Shown: positions 37,441 to 50,600 of the stretch, piece after piece
Numbering within the stretch: the stretch's first letter is position 1
Layout of the letters: each line of letters starts with the position of its first letter
Made by a program: the position numbers and the translations under genes
Source: Atrichornis clamosus
Lineage: Eukaryota; Chordata; Aves; Passeriformes; Menuridae
DNA: 64,000 nucleotides
NCBI GenBank assembly: GCA_013400975.1
Contig: WBMZ01006374.1
Location: 1 to 64,000 of the forward strand
Direction of reading: 5' to 3'
The notes under the pieces: model-generated
What the model saw: only the letters and a program-made list of their open reading frames with translations
What the model was told of the DNA's origin: nothing
The model's database searches: none

Positions 37441-38930
37441 CTGTATAACTATGGGCCCCTCAGTACCCATTCTGCCTCTGATAGTCATCACTTGCCAGTG
37501 TCCAAATGGATTATATATATCTGGCATGTTTATGGTATAAAGGAAGATGAATCTGAATATCTGTGAACCTTGGGCTCACAAGATGATGCATTTGGAAGGG
37601 AAAGCAAGTTTTTCAAGGGCAAAAAAAAGTTAGTAGGGTTTTATCAAAGGGAATTAACCTAACACCTCCTCATATCAGGCTGCACTACCACACATTAAGA
37701 GATCACTTACCTGGGGAGACAGAAGGAGAGCGTTAGGATTAAGAGTAAGAACTGCCACATATTTTAGCGCAGGGATGTCTTTCTAGCTGGAAATTGTACG
37801 TGGCAGTCTGTACTCTGGCACACCGAGATGAGTAATTTCTTTAGTGCTGATGTTTATTCAGACAAGCAAATCAGCACAAATAGTCACAGGGCCCTGGTTC
37901 TGTGCGGTTCATCAAGTTGGATCATGGCTGAGGAGGAGACTCTCGAAGGAGGAGAACTGGGGACCCTGGCCTGCCCTGCAAGAGACACCCCTCTGGACCA
38001 AGCCAGTGAGCAAAAGCGGCTGCTGGGCTACATCAGCCTTCCCCGGTGAATTCTCTGGGAAGTGCTGCTTTCTAGGTCATGGGCATTATTTTCTCAGGAG
38101 AGGCAAAACGGAGAAGGATGGAAGACTAGAAGAGCTGTGAGATACAGAACCATGTAGGATTAGGACAAGGAAACTGCTCCCTTGCTGCAGTGGACCAGAT
38201 CCTCTGGCAGCAGCGGTGGGCTCTCAGCACTGAGCCCATTTGCACTGACTCAGCATCACTGAGATGTAAGTATCACCCCCACTGGGGTCTTTAACTCCAC
38301 AGCGCTGTCAGCACGGGCTTTGCATCCCAGGGAGGAGATACCTAATTTGCTCAGAATAACCACTTGCACTCCCTCAGCCTCCGCTTTCCAACAGACCTGA
38401 ACAAGGAGGCAATTTGGTTCCACAAAAGCGGCGTTAAATGAAAATATGTAAATAAAGAGAGAACTGGAGAGTGAAAATACTCATCATCTTTCCTAAAGTA
38501 AGCGACTCGACGTATGTCCTTGGAATATCAGCAAAGGGATCCAGAAATCTCAACGGGAAGTCAAAGTTTACAGCAGGAATTCAAGACAAAAATGAATGTT
38601 GCAGCTGTAATACACAAACTCACAACCTTGCCAGGCCTCACTCCCTTAAAAAACACCGAAACCTCTGGATCTCAGAGCTTCAAGGACCTCTTTTCCAAGA
38701 GTGCCTCCTGTAAAGCTTTATTTCCTTTTGAAGTCTGCTTTCTACTTTACTCTATTTTTTTGCTAGAAATATATTTAGGTAGGAACTGGCCTTTACATCC
38801 ACAGGCAGCCATGGCTATCAGTCAATCTATCAGCAAACTGCTCATGAAGTTCACTAGACAAAGGGTTAGTGCAGCTAGTACCACAATAATGTAGAAACAG
38901 AAATATTACAAAGTAAAGGCTTATAAAATA
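37441..38930. other. Non-coding stretch, nothing recognised
   Basis: Frames up to 126 codons (38,514-38,894) overlap others and lack domains. No RNA or repeat family was recognised. Confidence 0.5.
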
Positions 38931-38939
38931 ATAAAAATT

Positions 38940-39410
38940 CTACTTAGTTCAGATACCTCCCAGTGCCTTTGGCAAAATACCTTAAGCATTCCACATAAGG
39001 CGGGCATTGTCTTTATAAGATGGCACCTCATAAAATGGTATTAAATATCACCAACGGGGCTTCATATTTCATCCAGCAGGGTTTAGGCCAGACATGTTCT
39101 ATATCACACATTATTAGAATGACATCTGCTTTGCAAGTTGTGTACCCAGGAGCATACCTTGATAACTCATTTCAGCACTCATTCTCGAGGCTTCTGTGGC
39201 TTCGTAATACCTAATATGTTTAACTCATTTTGAACAGAAGTCTAAAGCCTGTCGTGGCCCTCTGGCCAAAACTGTAGCTGTCAGGCAACGGAGCCAGCTA
39301 TCAAACATTACTCATTTATCATTAGTGGTGATGCAGCTGTACAGAGAAATGTACCCACTGAAGTGAAGGGCTGTCAATTGTTCCCTGTATAATACTCCTC
39401 TCCTCAACAG
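38940..39410. promoter_or_regulatory. Candidate regulatory block
   Basis: Repeat-free sequence with TTATCATTAGTGG, TGTCAATTG and CACATTATTAGAATG motifs, compatible with homeodomain and TALE-factor cores. Conservation is not testable here. Confidence 0.27.
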
Positions 39411-41809
39411 GGCATTTCTCCATGGATGTATAGCTAGTGCACTCCGCTACTTCCCCATAGCACGGAATTTATAGTAGCAAGGAAATGGGGAACATATTTT
39501 CATTTAAATGGGTCTGCCACGAGATGAATAAAGCAATCATCAATGGAACCTATAAGCAGAGAAGGGCGGTGCACTGTTTATAAACATGACACATAGGTGT
39601 GTATCCGTGCCTGTGCGCACATACACACATGGGGTGTTTATCAGTAAACTCTCTAGATCTATACCGGGATTTAAAAACTGGCACATGATCAGTACCAAAG
39701 GCTCTGCATCCTCTTTGCTCGCCATTTCCATGAGAAGACTGGAATGTGCAATTTAGGCTTCAAATTTCCATGTCTATTCTGCTTGCAAAACTCAAACACA
39801 CGCTACCTTGAACTTCGCTATCCTCAACTCTGCTCCCCAGGGAGGAAAACAGCCAGATTAAATCTATATGAGAGATCTCCTGACTGCAGACACTACTGCC
39901 TTTATTCACAAAGGCAAAGCACAGCAATGGTCTGGGAAAGCACCACAGTTAAGATACTATCTCCAGGCTCCTTTGAACCACTGCTGCATGCAAATATTTG
40001 TACACATGCATTATGAAGAGAGTGTGGCACAAGTCCCTGAATTTTGATTTGTCTCTGTACAAGTGAGATACAGAGGAGTGAGACAGGCTCTGGTGGTGAA
40101 GAGCAGAGCCCTGGCTCCCTCATCTGCCTTCCTTTCATCTCAGGGGGTTTTCTCCTCTGGAGTCCACGAAGGCCAAAGAGGATTTGCTCATTGCTTTCAA
40201 GGCAGTCACCCAACTACAAAAATGTCAAAAATGGGTCCTTCAAATCAGGAATCCAAATCCAGCTCCAGCAAACAACTGGAACATAACTGTTGCTCATATA
40301 TTAAATTCTGACCCTGGTCCATCTATGCCCAAGTTTCTGGAAAACAGAGATAGTCTGTGCCTAAAAAATGGTTTCAGCTCTTTAAGTGAGAAGCAACCAC
40401 AACCATCATGTGACTTTGAGGAGACATTACACAAAACCTCAATTTTATACCCGAATTGACAGCCATCCCAGATCCACCCTAAACGAGTTTGCTAAAAAAT
40501 CATGTCAACTTTCTCCAAAGAACTCTGAGAAAGCTTTTTGTCGAACATGGTGCAACTAAGAGATTGTAACAAAACCACAGTCACAAGGACTTTTGTTCCC
40601 CCCTTTTGGCCTTGTACATAGTGTCCACGAATTCTACCACAGATAATGTCACCCTGTTAACAGAACAGCAATTTAAAAACTTTATATGTATTATTACATA
40701 TTTCTGGTACACTTCCACTGTGGTTATAAAAACCCAGTGACCAAAACACAGCTGTGCTTCTGTTCTGTCCCAAGTTTAAACACAGTTGCTCGCACCAACA
40801 TGGTTCTCATCCATAACAAGATGAGTAACAGGAAAAGGGAGGAAAAACGCAGCCCTGAAAGTTGCAAACTGCTGAGGAAAAGCTCCTCTCCACCAGAACG
40901 AGCCAGGAGTAGACACAGGCAAACTTGGAGGTGCCTAGGGCAGCTATGGCTTGAAGGGATGCCACTGGAGTGACAGTCCCACAGCGTATTTTGTGTGTGC
41001 TGAGGATCTTCTTTTTCTTCCTCTTCCCCACTTTTGGACACTACTTGCATCCAATGGCGTAAGGACTATGCACCATCTATCCCTTCTGCTCTGACCACCA
41101 AGCCAGAAGGTTTTGCATTATTTCAGAAAAAACAAGGACGTTTTGTGCTCAGCTGAAAATGAACACAGCAGAAAGGAAGACAATGAATGACAAAGTTTTC
41201 CTGGCAGATGCAGGCTATAAAAAACCATCACGATGTGGTGAAACAAGTCTAACCAACGGGATTTGCCAGAAACACAGAGAAACAGGCTTCCAGTGTGGAA
41301 ATGACACCGCCAAATTCAGAAAAGAAAAAACCAAACAGCCTGAAGCTTAGCAAGCAAGCAGCAACTTGGGGCACAGCGGGATACTAAGGGAAGTGGAAAT
41401 AAACGCTTTTGTTTGTGAATTCCCTCCTCTACGCTCTGTGGTCTCCCAGGGAAAGGACCCGGCACCTCACTGGCAGGGTGTGGAGCTGGAGAGAGCCCAG
41501 TGGCCCCTGCTCCTGGCCAGCTGGGCTGCGGCTCACCACGCTCCACGGAGCAGGACCATGGCTGCCAGGCTCCCTCTTTGACCTGACCTGATCTTATCTG
41601 CGCTTCCAGGTGCCTCTGGAGCCCCATGTTCTCCTATTACCATGGGTCTCCCCACAGCAAACTTGGATACATTTGCATTCATTCCTTAGCTTCCTTATTT
41701 AATGTAAGAATGGGCAGAGTAGCACTGCAAGGAGGTGGTGAATGGTGGTTTCATTAGCCACATTTTACTTCTAAAACAGCAAAACTCAGCCTTCGAAGGG
41801 GGCCCCTCC
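39411..41809. other. Non-coding stretch, nothing recognised
   Basis: Frames reach 108 codons and are crossed on both strands. No gene, RNA or clear repeat was recognised. Confidence 0.55.
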
Positions 41810-41828
41810 TTTTTTTTTTTTTTTTTTT
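41810..41828. repeat. Poly-T tract
   Basis: Nineteen consecutive T. The flanks show no recognisable retroposon body. Confidence 0.9.
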
Positions 41829-43630
41829 AGCCAAACCCTGGACAGAAGCCATCTTTCCGAGTCAGAAGGGATGTACATGACTGCGTAAAATCCCAGGAGC
41901 CTCTCCTCAAAACAGCCACAGGGGTTTGCAAACAAGTCACAGAAACACCCTCTTCACCCATTCCCCCAGGGCTAAGCAAGCTCCCTCTGCAACACTCCCT
42001 GCTGCTTTGTGCTCAGAGGGTAGCAAGACCTGAGCACAGGCTTTAAAATAATGTTACAACTAGACCATGCAGAAAAATTCTTGGCTTTTTAAAAATCCTT
42101 TTTGTAATATTACGTGTTAGGAGAAAGGATGAGTCATGACTATCAAGTTAAGCAGGGGCTGGAGAAGTCAGCTGTCAGTCCTCAGAGGAAACAACTACAG
42201 CAGAGCCCTGTATGTTAGATATGCTGGACAGGGAAGAGCTTAATTTAAACTGCTTTGGGTGACTAAAACGAACTTGATCTTATAATTGCAATGTGACTTT
42301 TGGGGGTTACTTTATTTTCTGCGGGAGACTCATTCTTCCTATTGCTGTTCTATCTCCTTGTAACACCTTTACCCCTCTGTTTCTAAGCCAGGAGTCTTCT
42401 TCTCTTTAGACTGAGCTCACTATCACCTGCTCCCATTCCCAACTATACCACCACCATTTTACTCCATGAGGTCTCCTCAAAACCCCTGCAATCCTGCTTT
42501 GGGCAGAGATGCCGGCAAACCACTACCAATAATGGTTTGGCAGCTGGCAGCCTCAGGGCCAGGCTGAGCAGGGGGGCAGCAGGCGGGCTGGGGACCACGC
42601 TGTGCTCCCGCTGCCCCAGCTCTGCAGAAAGCACCTCCTGCCCCGAGTTTCTGTGTGAACCCCACTGGCTGCTGAGAGGGGTCAGTGTTCATTTAAAACA
42701 TGCCTCAGTGCACCGTGGTTTCCCACAGCTCCTCGAGGTCTGCGCTGTGATACAGTTGGTGACTCATGCACAGATTAGTCATGGAGGGGATTTATTCTTG
42801 TCTGCAGAAAGTCCGGCATGAGTAAAGACAATGTGAGTCTGGCAGCGGCTTGTTTCGGTTCTGGCTGGTGCCAAAGCTGAGCTATGTCTCATCCCCAGGT
42901 GTGTGGCTCAGGCTGGTGAGGCAGGCAGGGCCACACGTCCTTTTCAAGGCCTCTCTGCCCACACCAAAACTTCAGAGTCAATGCAGACACTACAGAATGG
43001 GACCAACTCCTCTCACAAGCTCCTCTTCAAGCTAAAGACCCTGCCACTGATTATTAACCTTGACCAGATCAAACTACTGTGAAAGGCTCCAAGTCTCCAA
43101 GTCCTAGTGAATCCTCCAAGCCTCCCACCAAAGCTTCCCAGTCACTTGGTTGAGATCTTACCTTCATTTAGGTTCGTAGCAAAACACTCACTCAAACCAA
43201 GGGGTTTACTCTGTAGTGATCAAATTATGCAGGAATCTGATTTCCCTCTGTATCTACCAGTCCCAGACCACCAACTCTCTAAATTACTCCTGGAGATTTT
43301 TTAACTGCAAAAACTGCTATTTTTCATTTCACAGGGACAGTAAGATATCCAGCAATAACGGCACATTTCTGACCAGGAAGCTGTCTGTGCTGCCACAATG
43401 TTAACTTTCAGGTGATTTTTCTTGGATGGGTTTACACAGCAAGTGGAATATTGTGCCTACTGACTGCAGCAGCAGTCACGGGTCTGCAGGACACTCTGCC
43501 AGAACTTGGGCTTCTGAAACGAGGAAATGTTTTCATTCATATTTTAAAATTCCATTCATTAACAGGTGTATAAGGTTTGACTTCTTCAAAGTATGCTACA
43601 GACACAGCCTAATAAATCTCCATGACACCT
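41829..43630. other. Non-coding stretch, nothing recognised
   Basis: Overlapping frames under 95 codons on both strands. The 42,530-42,660 segment is GC-rich but has few CpGs. Confidence 0.5.
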
Positions 43631-43633
43631 CAC

Positions 43634-43765
43634 TGCATCTCCATTTTATAGATGTGGTGATTCGAATATATCCAAGTGAAATGACTTGCCCAAGGCTAAT
43701 GAAGGAATCAATGTCAGAGACAGGATTAAAAGTAGAAAAATTCCTGGCCCCCAGTCTCATAACCT
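43634..43765 (-). mobile_element. MIR-like SINE fragment
   Basis: On the plus strand it reads as the reverse complement of MIR: CTCCATTTTATAGATG, then AAGTGAAATGACTTGCCCAAG, then ATGTCAGAGACAGGATTAAA. The ACTTGCCCAAGG segment is intact, and the surrounding spacing fits the MIR core. Confidence 0.8.
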
Positions 43766-45230
43766 AACTGTGGTCTGCATTTCACTCATATGAAAACAGA
43801 AAAGGGAAATACATCTATTTTGAATATTGTGAAAAGTAGTTCAGAGCAGATGGGCAGCCTGATGTTTTAAAATTGCTTTACTTTGTCATAAAATATCAAT
43901 AATACACAGGATGTGGTTCTTGTCCAAGAGTATACCAAGGTGTGAACAGCACAATATGTGTCACTGGTAGCTTTCAGAGCAGTTGAGGTTGCACTAAAAG
44001 AATAAAATAAGGGCAGTCTTTGAGATGTGTCTGCTGCCCTGTTCCTTGAAACGGATTTCTTCCCATGTGCTACGGCTGGTAAAAGCAGCTTTGAAGCTGA
44101 TGAATACCTGTTGGCTAATGAATCTGTAGCGAGACACCTATTGTCACATCCCAGAGGCAGAACAAGAGGTCTGTTATGCCCACTGCTCAAATTTTTTGGT
44201 GGCTCTACCCACCTCTTTCACAGATGCTAACAGAAAGTGAGGCAGCATCCTCTCTGTCACCAGAACATAACGGGAAGACAATGCACCTGTCTGGCTGTGT
44301 AGGAGAATAATTTAAAGGGGAAAAAAAAAGCAAGGTACACTTGTGTCATTAAATATTGATGAGTAAGATTCATTGACTGAGTGGGAGACAGTAGGATATG
44401 GCTTGAAATAAAACCCCATGAGGGCCACACCCCCTAGTATGCCCAGGGCCATCCCTTTAAAGGTAGGACAATTATAATTAATTGAGCAATCTGACAGAAA
44501 GCATACATCCATACACTGGAGCAGAAAGTGACACTGTGCATGGAGCCATCATGGATACTTGAAGGGTTAATACTGGTTCACTAGACCAAGGACAGTAAAT
44601 TCTGCCTGTGGCTACCACCAGTCTATTGTATTATTATTGCAGGCTTTAGAAACAGCTTTTAATTTTAACCCTTTCCAGCCCTCTTTACTATTTTCTCTTT
44701 ATAAATAACTGGCATTGAATAAAATGGCATGAAATCTTCCTAGTCTTACCCTTCAATAATTTCTTTTCACTTTCAGCATTTAGAATACTGTGCAAAAGGA
44801 AAAAAAGAATGCAAAGAACCTGGGCCTCATTTACATCTAACTTTTAACATTGCCACAAAACTGGGGGCCTTTCATTTTGTTGTGATCAGTCCCCACTGTT
44901 TGCGGCAAGGATGAAGAATCCCATCCACTACTTACTGGAAACCATAATGTGAGTATTCAGAGTGGTGGCAAACACACAGACTGAATACAGATAGCCCTGT
45001 AGCCCCTTCAGTCTTCCTGACACCTGCATTCATCCACCTGACTACGGTTTTAAGATGACGCGCTGGGAATTGTTCACGCCTGTAAGAGCTGACAAATCAA
45101 ACACGCAGGAACCATTGGTTCCCTGTAATGCACAAATCTCATTCTGGATAACAATTCCTGCAATATGCTGAGCACATCCTCAGCCTTAGACAGGCTAAGG
45201 AGAAACAACCAATGGAGAACGGATTATATA
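43766..45230. other. Non-coding stretch, nothing recognised
   Basis: There are short frames only. A GTGAGTATT splice-donor-like string near 44,949 has no convincing exon around it. Confidence 0.5.
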
Positions 45231-45235
45231 AAGGA

Positions 45236-45308
45236 GTGCAGGGGACAGCAGAGGACTGACTCAGTGACCCAGGAGGTCCTTTCCAATCCTATATTTCTAT
45301 GTTCATCT
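45236..45308 (+). mobile_element. CR1 LINE 3'-end fragment
   Basis: The segment CAGTGACCCAGGAGGTCC, then TTTCCAATCCTATATTTCTATG, follows the usual end of CR1 elements (gaggtcccttccaaccc...ttctatg), as I recall it. CR1 is the dominant LINE of birds and other sauropsids, so this is one of the best clues to the organism. Only the 3' end is present, as in most 5'-truncated CR1 copies. Confidence 0.7.
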
Positions 45309-45309
45309 G

Positions 45310-47660
45310 TTCATATTGAAGTTGATGGGAGACATTTCCACCGACTTCAAAGGGCTTTTATCCAGCCCCAGTTTCATTTCTTTTCAATACATAGATGCAA
45401 GAGTAATGACATGCATGATTTTCATGAGACATGCTAATATACAATCAGTTCTGGGAGCAGCAGAATGAACCCAGGTAGATAAATTGTTCATCCCAAAATG
45501 CTAAACATGCCAAGACCTGAAAAATATATCTCCTCATATCTGAAGTGCAGACAAGTCTAGCAGTGTCACAGCTGGATTTCCAGTCATCATTAGCCATAAT
45601 CAATTATGCCAAATAAATTGTTCCACTACCTAGTCACACTTTTTGCGAGCTACAGGGATACGGTGGACAAACATTTTTTGATCAGGGGATCAGCTCACCA
45701 CAAGGCTGGTCCACGTTTCCAGCAACAGGAAGAAGCGTCCCAGCATGAAACCTGTAGCTTCCTTCATATGGAAGGTTCTTTAATGTAAATGGGACATTGC
45801 TTGTTATTAGTCACAAAATGCTCTGGAAAGAGGTGTAGGAGCCTGATGTTGATGGAGACAGAAACAAGGAGTGAGAAGGTAGAACTGGGTGGCTGGATAA
45901 TTACAGTTTTTTCTCTTCCTCCCTTTTTTTCTCGCTGAGCAGACACTCAGCCTGCTGAGCAGAGTCACTCCAATATGTTATCTAATGGCTTCATCGTTAC
46001 TTGTGAGATTCCCCATCTGTGGCCATACTGTGCCACTGGCTCGTTCAGCTGAGCAAGAGAACATTCACTCGCTCGCTCAGATCTGGGGAGACAGGTCTTG
46101 CTCCGGAGCAGCAAAAAATGAGCTGCTCCTTAGTCAGGTCTGAACCTTTGCACTTAAGTCAGCCTTTGATAAAACTTTCCTCTGGATTTCAACACTGCTC
46201 TTTATAGCTGGACAATCTGCTGGCTCTTTCTGGCTCTGTCCCTTTTTTTTGTTCTTTACACTGGCATCATTCTGATCTATGTGGTGGTCTCACATTTTCC
46301 TCTAGAGCTTTCTGCGTCGGCCTTGTTTTCAAAGCCGTATAACACAAGTAATGATTTCTAACCTGCAGTTGCTTCAGAAGGATGGATGTTCACACATAAT
46401 CAGTCCATTTTGCTATTTTTTCACGTGTTATACAGTAGCTGCTCCTGCTGTTTGGATGCTTCTTTACTCACTTTCCTTTTCAATCTCTTTTGCCCTCATA
46501 ATTTACTGTAAAACTCTAAGTGATTTATAAAACATGGAAAAGTGTATCATACCCAGTTTAGTTCTCCTTAAAGCAGAGTCATTTCCTCCTAGAGGGTTCA
46601 CGGTGCCTCTAATGAGGATGTTTCATGGAAGGATTCAGTCACCCAGGGGCACAGGTACGGCCACTTGCTTTGACTGCTCAGATGTGGCAGGCCTTTCATG
46701 ACCAGGACAGAGGAATGACACTACACTGTGAGAAAGGAGATGGTCAGGATGCTGAGATAACCCTGACATGCATTCAGAGGCCTGAGTGCTTTGGGGCTGT
46801 ATTTGGATCTCCAGACTACATCGGGTATCACACACAGGATCCACAAGTGGCACAGGTCTGCTGGAGTCAGGTGGAGCACAGTTCCCACGTAGCCCCTGTT
46901 TGAGAGCCCATCAGGTCACACAGGCCTGCAGAATTACTCTGATTGACTTCATGATTATCTCATCAGTGGCCACACATTACAGCATCACAGTCCTGGTTTG
47001 ATATCATCTACAAGTGTCATCTCCTACTAACGGGAAGAGGAGCACAAGAACACCAAAGATTTGTTCTGGCACCAGAATTCCAACGTGGCAAGATATACCT
47101 ATGACTGTCACATTCAAATTTAGTACATAGCATGCTTGCTTTTTATTTGATTTTTAGCAGGTCTCTCCACAATAAATATAAGAGCAGAATGCATAAACAA
47201 AGTGCCTGGCACTTACAGTTTATCTTGGTGACGGAAAATTTGATTGATGATAAGTTCAGAAAGTGGCAAATTTTCAACATAGGGCTAAATAACCTTTCAC
47301 TGATGATTTTATTTTTTTTTTTTAGCTTGCTTCCTCTTAGCTGCTTTGTTCTAGTGCTCCATCAGCTGCTGGGTGGGGGAAAAAAGCCTGCCCTATTTGT
47401 TCCTTATGTATTTCCACTGATCAAGTTGCATATAACCAGCTTAAGTATTAAATTGAGAACTTTTGCACACCACATTGCTTCTTGTTGACTCTTTCTAGGA
47501 CAGAAACGGTGGAACAGACCTTTCTGCTTGTAAAATGCTAATTTTTAAGCTACCATTGTTACTGTAATGCCAAAAGAGTATTCAGGGGTGCAGGCACAGA
47601 AGGAGAAAGAGGTAGCTCAGAGGAGATGCCAGTCGGAGAAGCTCCATTCATAAAGCACAG
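45310..47660. other. Non-coding stretch, nothing recognised
   Basis: Frames up to 118 codons occur without domains. No RNA gene was recognised. Confidence 0.5.
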
Positions 47661-47667
47661 AAGGAAA

Positions 47668-47815
47668 AAATATTTTACAGAGGGGGAAATTGAGGCACAA
47701 TCTTATAGTCATTTGTGTCCAGGAGCTTCTAGGAGGAGTGTGGACAAAGGGCAAGTGCAAGCCGGACCCCATGGCTGCTAATCTTGTGCCTTAGCAACAA
47801 GACCACTCTCCCTCT
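47668..47815 (-). mobile_element. MIR-like SINE fragment
   Basis: Plus-strand landmarks are TATTTTACAGAGGGGGAAAT, TGAGGCACAA, a diverged centre, and then TGTGCCTTAGCAACAAGACC ending in ACTCTCCCTC. This is the reverse complement of the tRNA-derived end of the element. The ACTTGCCCAAGG centre has decayed. Confidence 0.72.
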
Positions 47816-48059
47816 GCGCGCAGGCTCAGAGGGAACAGGGGCAACCTTCTCGGAGGGAAATCCTTGTTGGATTAAGCACCTCGCTTGCTTTCCTCTCCTC
47901 ACCCCTTTCCTCCTTCAGAGCATGGAGGATGGGGAGGGGGCCAGGCAATGAGACAGTGCCCGCCCCTCCTCATTCTCCAGCTCACCCCACATCCAGCGGG
48001 GTCTCGGGGCTCCCCAGCAGCCCCCAAATGCCCGCGCCCCTCGGCCGGGGAGGAGGGAT

Positions 48060-48330
48060 ATGATTTGTAATTGCAATATTTTCATTACCATCTCTTAGTT
48101 CTTTGCACACTAATGTCAAGAGCTTTGTCTTTGTAGTGTTATTGGCATTTTTCATCATATTCATGAAGTGTGGGTCAATTTTCTTCAAAAGGCTCACTTC
48201 GCCAACTTGCCACAAAGACAGACAGTAATAAATTCTACTAGTGCACAGCGAAGGCTTCGTAGCTGCAAGCAACAATAAAAAGCAATGAGCTGGGTGTCAC
48301 TAAGTAACTCCAGTTTACACTGCATTTTCT
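48060..48330. promoter_or_regulatory. Candidate regulatory block
   Basis: A repeat-free block begins TTTGTAATTGCAATATTTTC and continues through several ATTA and CAATAA cores. A 97-codon minus-strand frame crosses it without a domain. The enhancer-like reading is inference from composition. Confidence 0.27.
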
Positions 48331-50200
48331 TCTTTTATTGAAAACTCAGAATATGAATTTATTAATGAACACACAGACCTACTTTGAAGGGGTGTGGGGG
48401 GGCCCGAGTCAATTTATTTGGTATTCACACAGTGTGTGCCTACATTGTATTGTTTCATCATTTTATGGCCAGGCACAGCTTGTTAGGCTGTGGCCCTCCA
48501 GAAAAAAGCAGGCTCATATAGCAACACCTTGACGTAGATGTACAGCTGCTTTCACTGTGGCTGTCTCACCTTTAGCCCCGTCTGTCTACTGCCGGCTTTC
48601 ATTTTCCGCATTCATACATCAATAAGCTTTGCATGCTGACACCTAATTTTGCAGGCTACTTTGGTTATGGAGGCCATGTTTTGCATATCACTACCCACCC
48701 CCTTCTGACATCTACTGCCTTTAAAGAGGGAGAGAATAGAGAGAGCACGAAAGAGGGATTCTTTTCTTCTCAGCCTAATCAGAGATTTCTTTATATTTGT
48801 CAAAAGCAGATCTGCCAAATCAACTTTAATTGATTCTTCCACAGTTCTCATGTATGATTTTTGAAGGACTGGGCTTGTGTTCCAAGACACAGTGTTGTGT
48901 TTCAAACAAATATGAGGTTTCTACAGTAAATCAAATTTGGATGCCAATTAGTTAGCATTTTCCATTCCAATTAAATTTGAGACCTTTCTGATTTTGAAAG
49001 ACTTGTGTGTATGCCTGTGTGCATGTACTGATGTGTGTGTGCCTACCTCTATCTATTTTAGAGAGGCAGAAGGATATATACATATAAAATATTTAATGTG
49101 CTCTCAGTGGTCTAATAAACAGGGAGGGGTTAGAGCCACCCATTTAAAATATATATTTTGGAGGATTTTTTTTTGTTTTACCTTGTTTATTTCACAAGGA
49201 CTTACCAGCCCATTCTAACCTGTTATGTGACACCACAAAGGTTTTTACTTCTCAGTCAGGTGGCTAATGTCATTATATCGTTGACAACTAATAAAATGTT
49301 ATAATCTAATAGGGCTTTCTCTCCCCACACACACATAGTGAAAGCTCATTGTAGCAAAGAAAGGATTAGGGGCAAAAAGCAAGATTAATGTTTAAAAAAA
49401 TGGAAGCAGGCTGAGTCCAGATAGAATACTGTAGCTTAAAAACAAATATAATTTGTATATTAAAATGTGTCTTGATCTTCCTAGATTTACTCTAAATAAA
49501 CCTAGCATACAATATAGGGGATTTCCTACTGGAAATTGAATATTTCAGCAAAGTCTATATATTTGGTTTGAATCAATTTTTAAATGAATTCCTCCTTTTA
49601 TGACTAAAAATCAGTTTTTAGGCAGACTCAGAATACAGAGACTAAGACTGAATCCCACCCTACAAGGATGGGAAGGAAACAAAAGCTTGCTTAGATTAGC
49701 TGGAACTCTCATGTGCAATCACAGCCAACCATAAAACTATCCAGGGCAATATCTGCCCTGCAGAGCAGAAATCTTCCCGACACCCATGGGTCCGATGGCC
49801 GCACAGGGGCAAACCTCCCACCAAAAAGTTTTACCCTCTTGGGTCCCCAAAAGGACCTAAGGACAGCCAGCCAGCCCAGCTCCAGCAGACATCAGGAGCA
49901 GGCAGATCCCTTCCCATTCGTTTCCAAGGACTCTCAACTACAGCAGTGAGGAATTCACCCTCAGCAAAATTCAGGTGGGAACAAGCACACGCCTGCATTT
50001 CTTCGGGAAAGAGATTAATTAGTTTCTTCCTCTTATAAAACATAAATAAAGGAACAAAGACCTGAGCTTGAAAAGGTGAGAAAATCCAGGCGCACGTGGC
50101 CAGCAGGGAAAAGCAATCATCTTCAGGTAGTTTGGCGTGTTTTGTATTCCCTCCTTCTACACACAACTACTGGCCTATGCCACCACAAGCAGTAAAATGA
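48331..50200. other. Mostly AT-rich non-coding stretch
   Basis: A TG-rich simple tract lies at 49,003-49,043. Frames up to 111 codons lack domains. No gene or RNA was recognised. Confidence 0.5.
49003..49043. repeat. TG-rich simple repeat
   Basis: Interrupted TGTG units run for about 40 bases. Confidence 0.8.
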
Positions 50201-50600
50201 GGAATTACGATGGCTATTGAGCACCGTTCGCATATTCACAGTGTTGCATCCGATGTCAATTAGCCAGCCTGTTTCCATAATTGTTATACAAGGGGAAAAT
50301 CCACAGTGTTAAACAGCCCTCGAATTCACAGTTCTGGTTGGGCTTTGTTTTGTGGAGTGTTTAGCGTACATAAAATCAAATCCATGGGAAATCTGCCTGG
50401 CACGAGACCTTTGACAGATTTGAGTTGGGAGAGTTTTTACATTCAGTCTAATATGTGTGTTTTAGGTTAAATCTTTTGAGTCAGCTTCTCTTTCTACCTG
50501 GGTGAAACCAAGTCTTTTAGGTGGAAAAGCTGCAGATTTGCAGGTAGCTGAGATTTTGATTGGACTGAATGGGCAGGTTGAGGAAGAAAATTGCAGAGGA
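50200..50600. promoter_or_regulatory. Candidate regulatory block
   Basis: About 400 bases have no open frame over 60 codons and no recognisable repeat. Motifs include TGTCAATTAGCC and CATAATTGTTATAC. The call is inference only. Confidence 0.25.

Noticed and set aside
44930..44960. GTGAGTATT splice-donor-like string
   Set aside because: No matching acceptor or open coding segment upstream.
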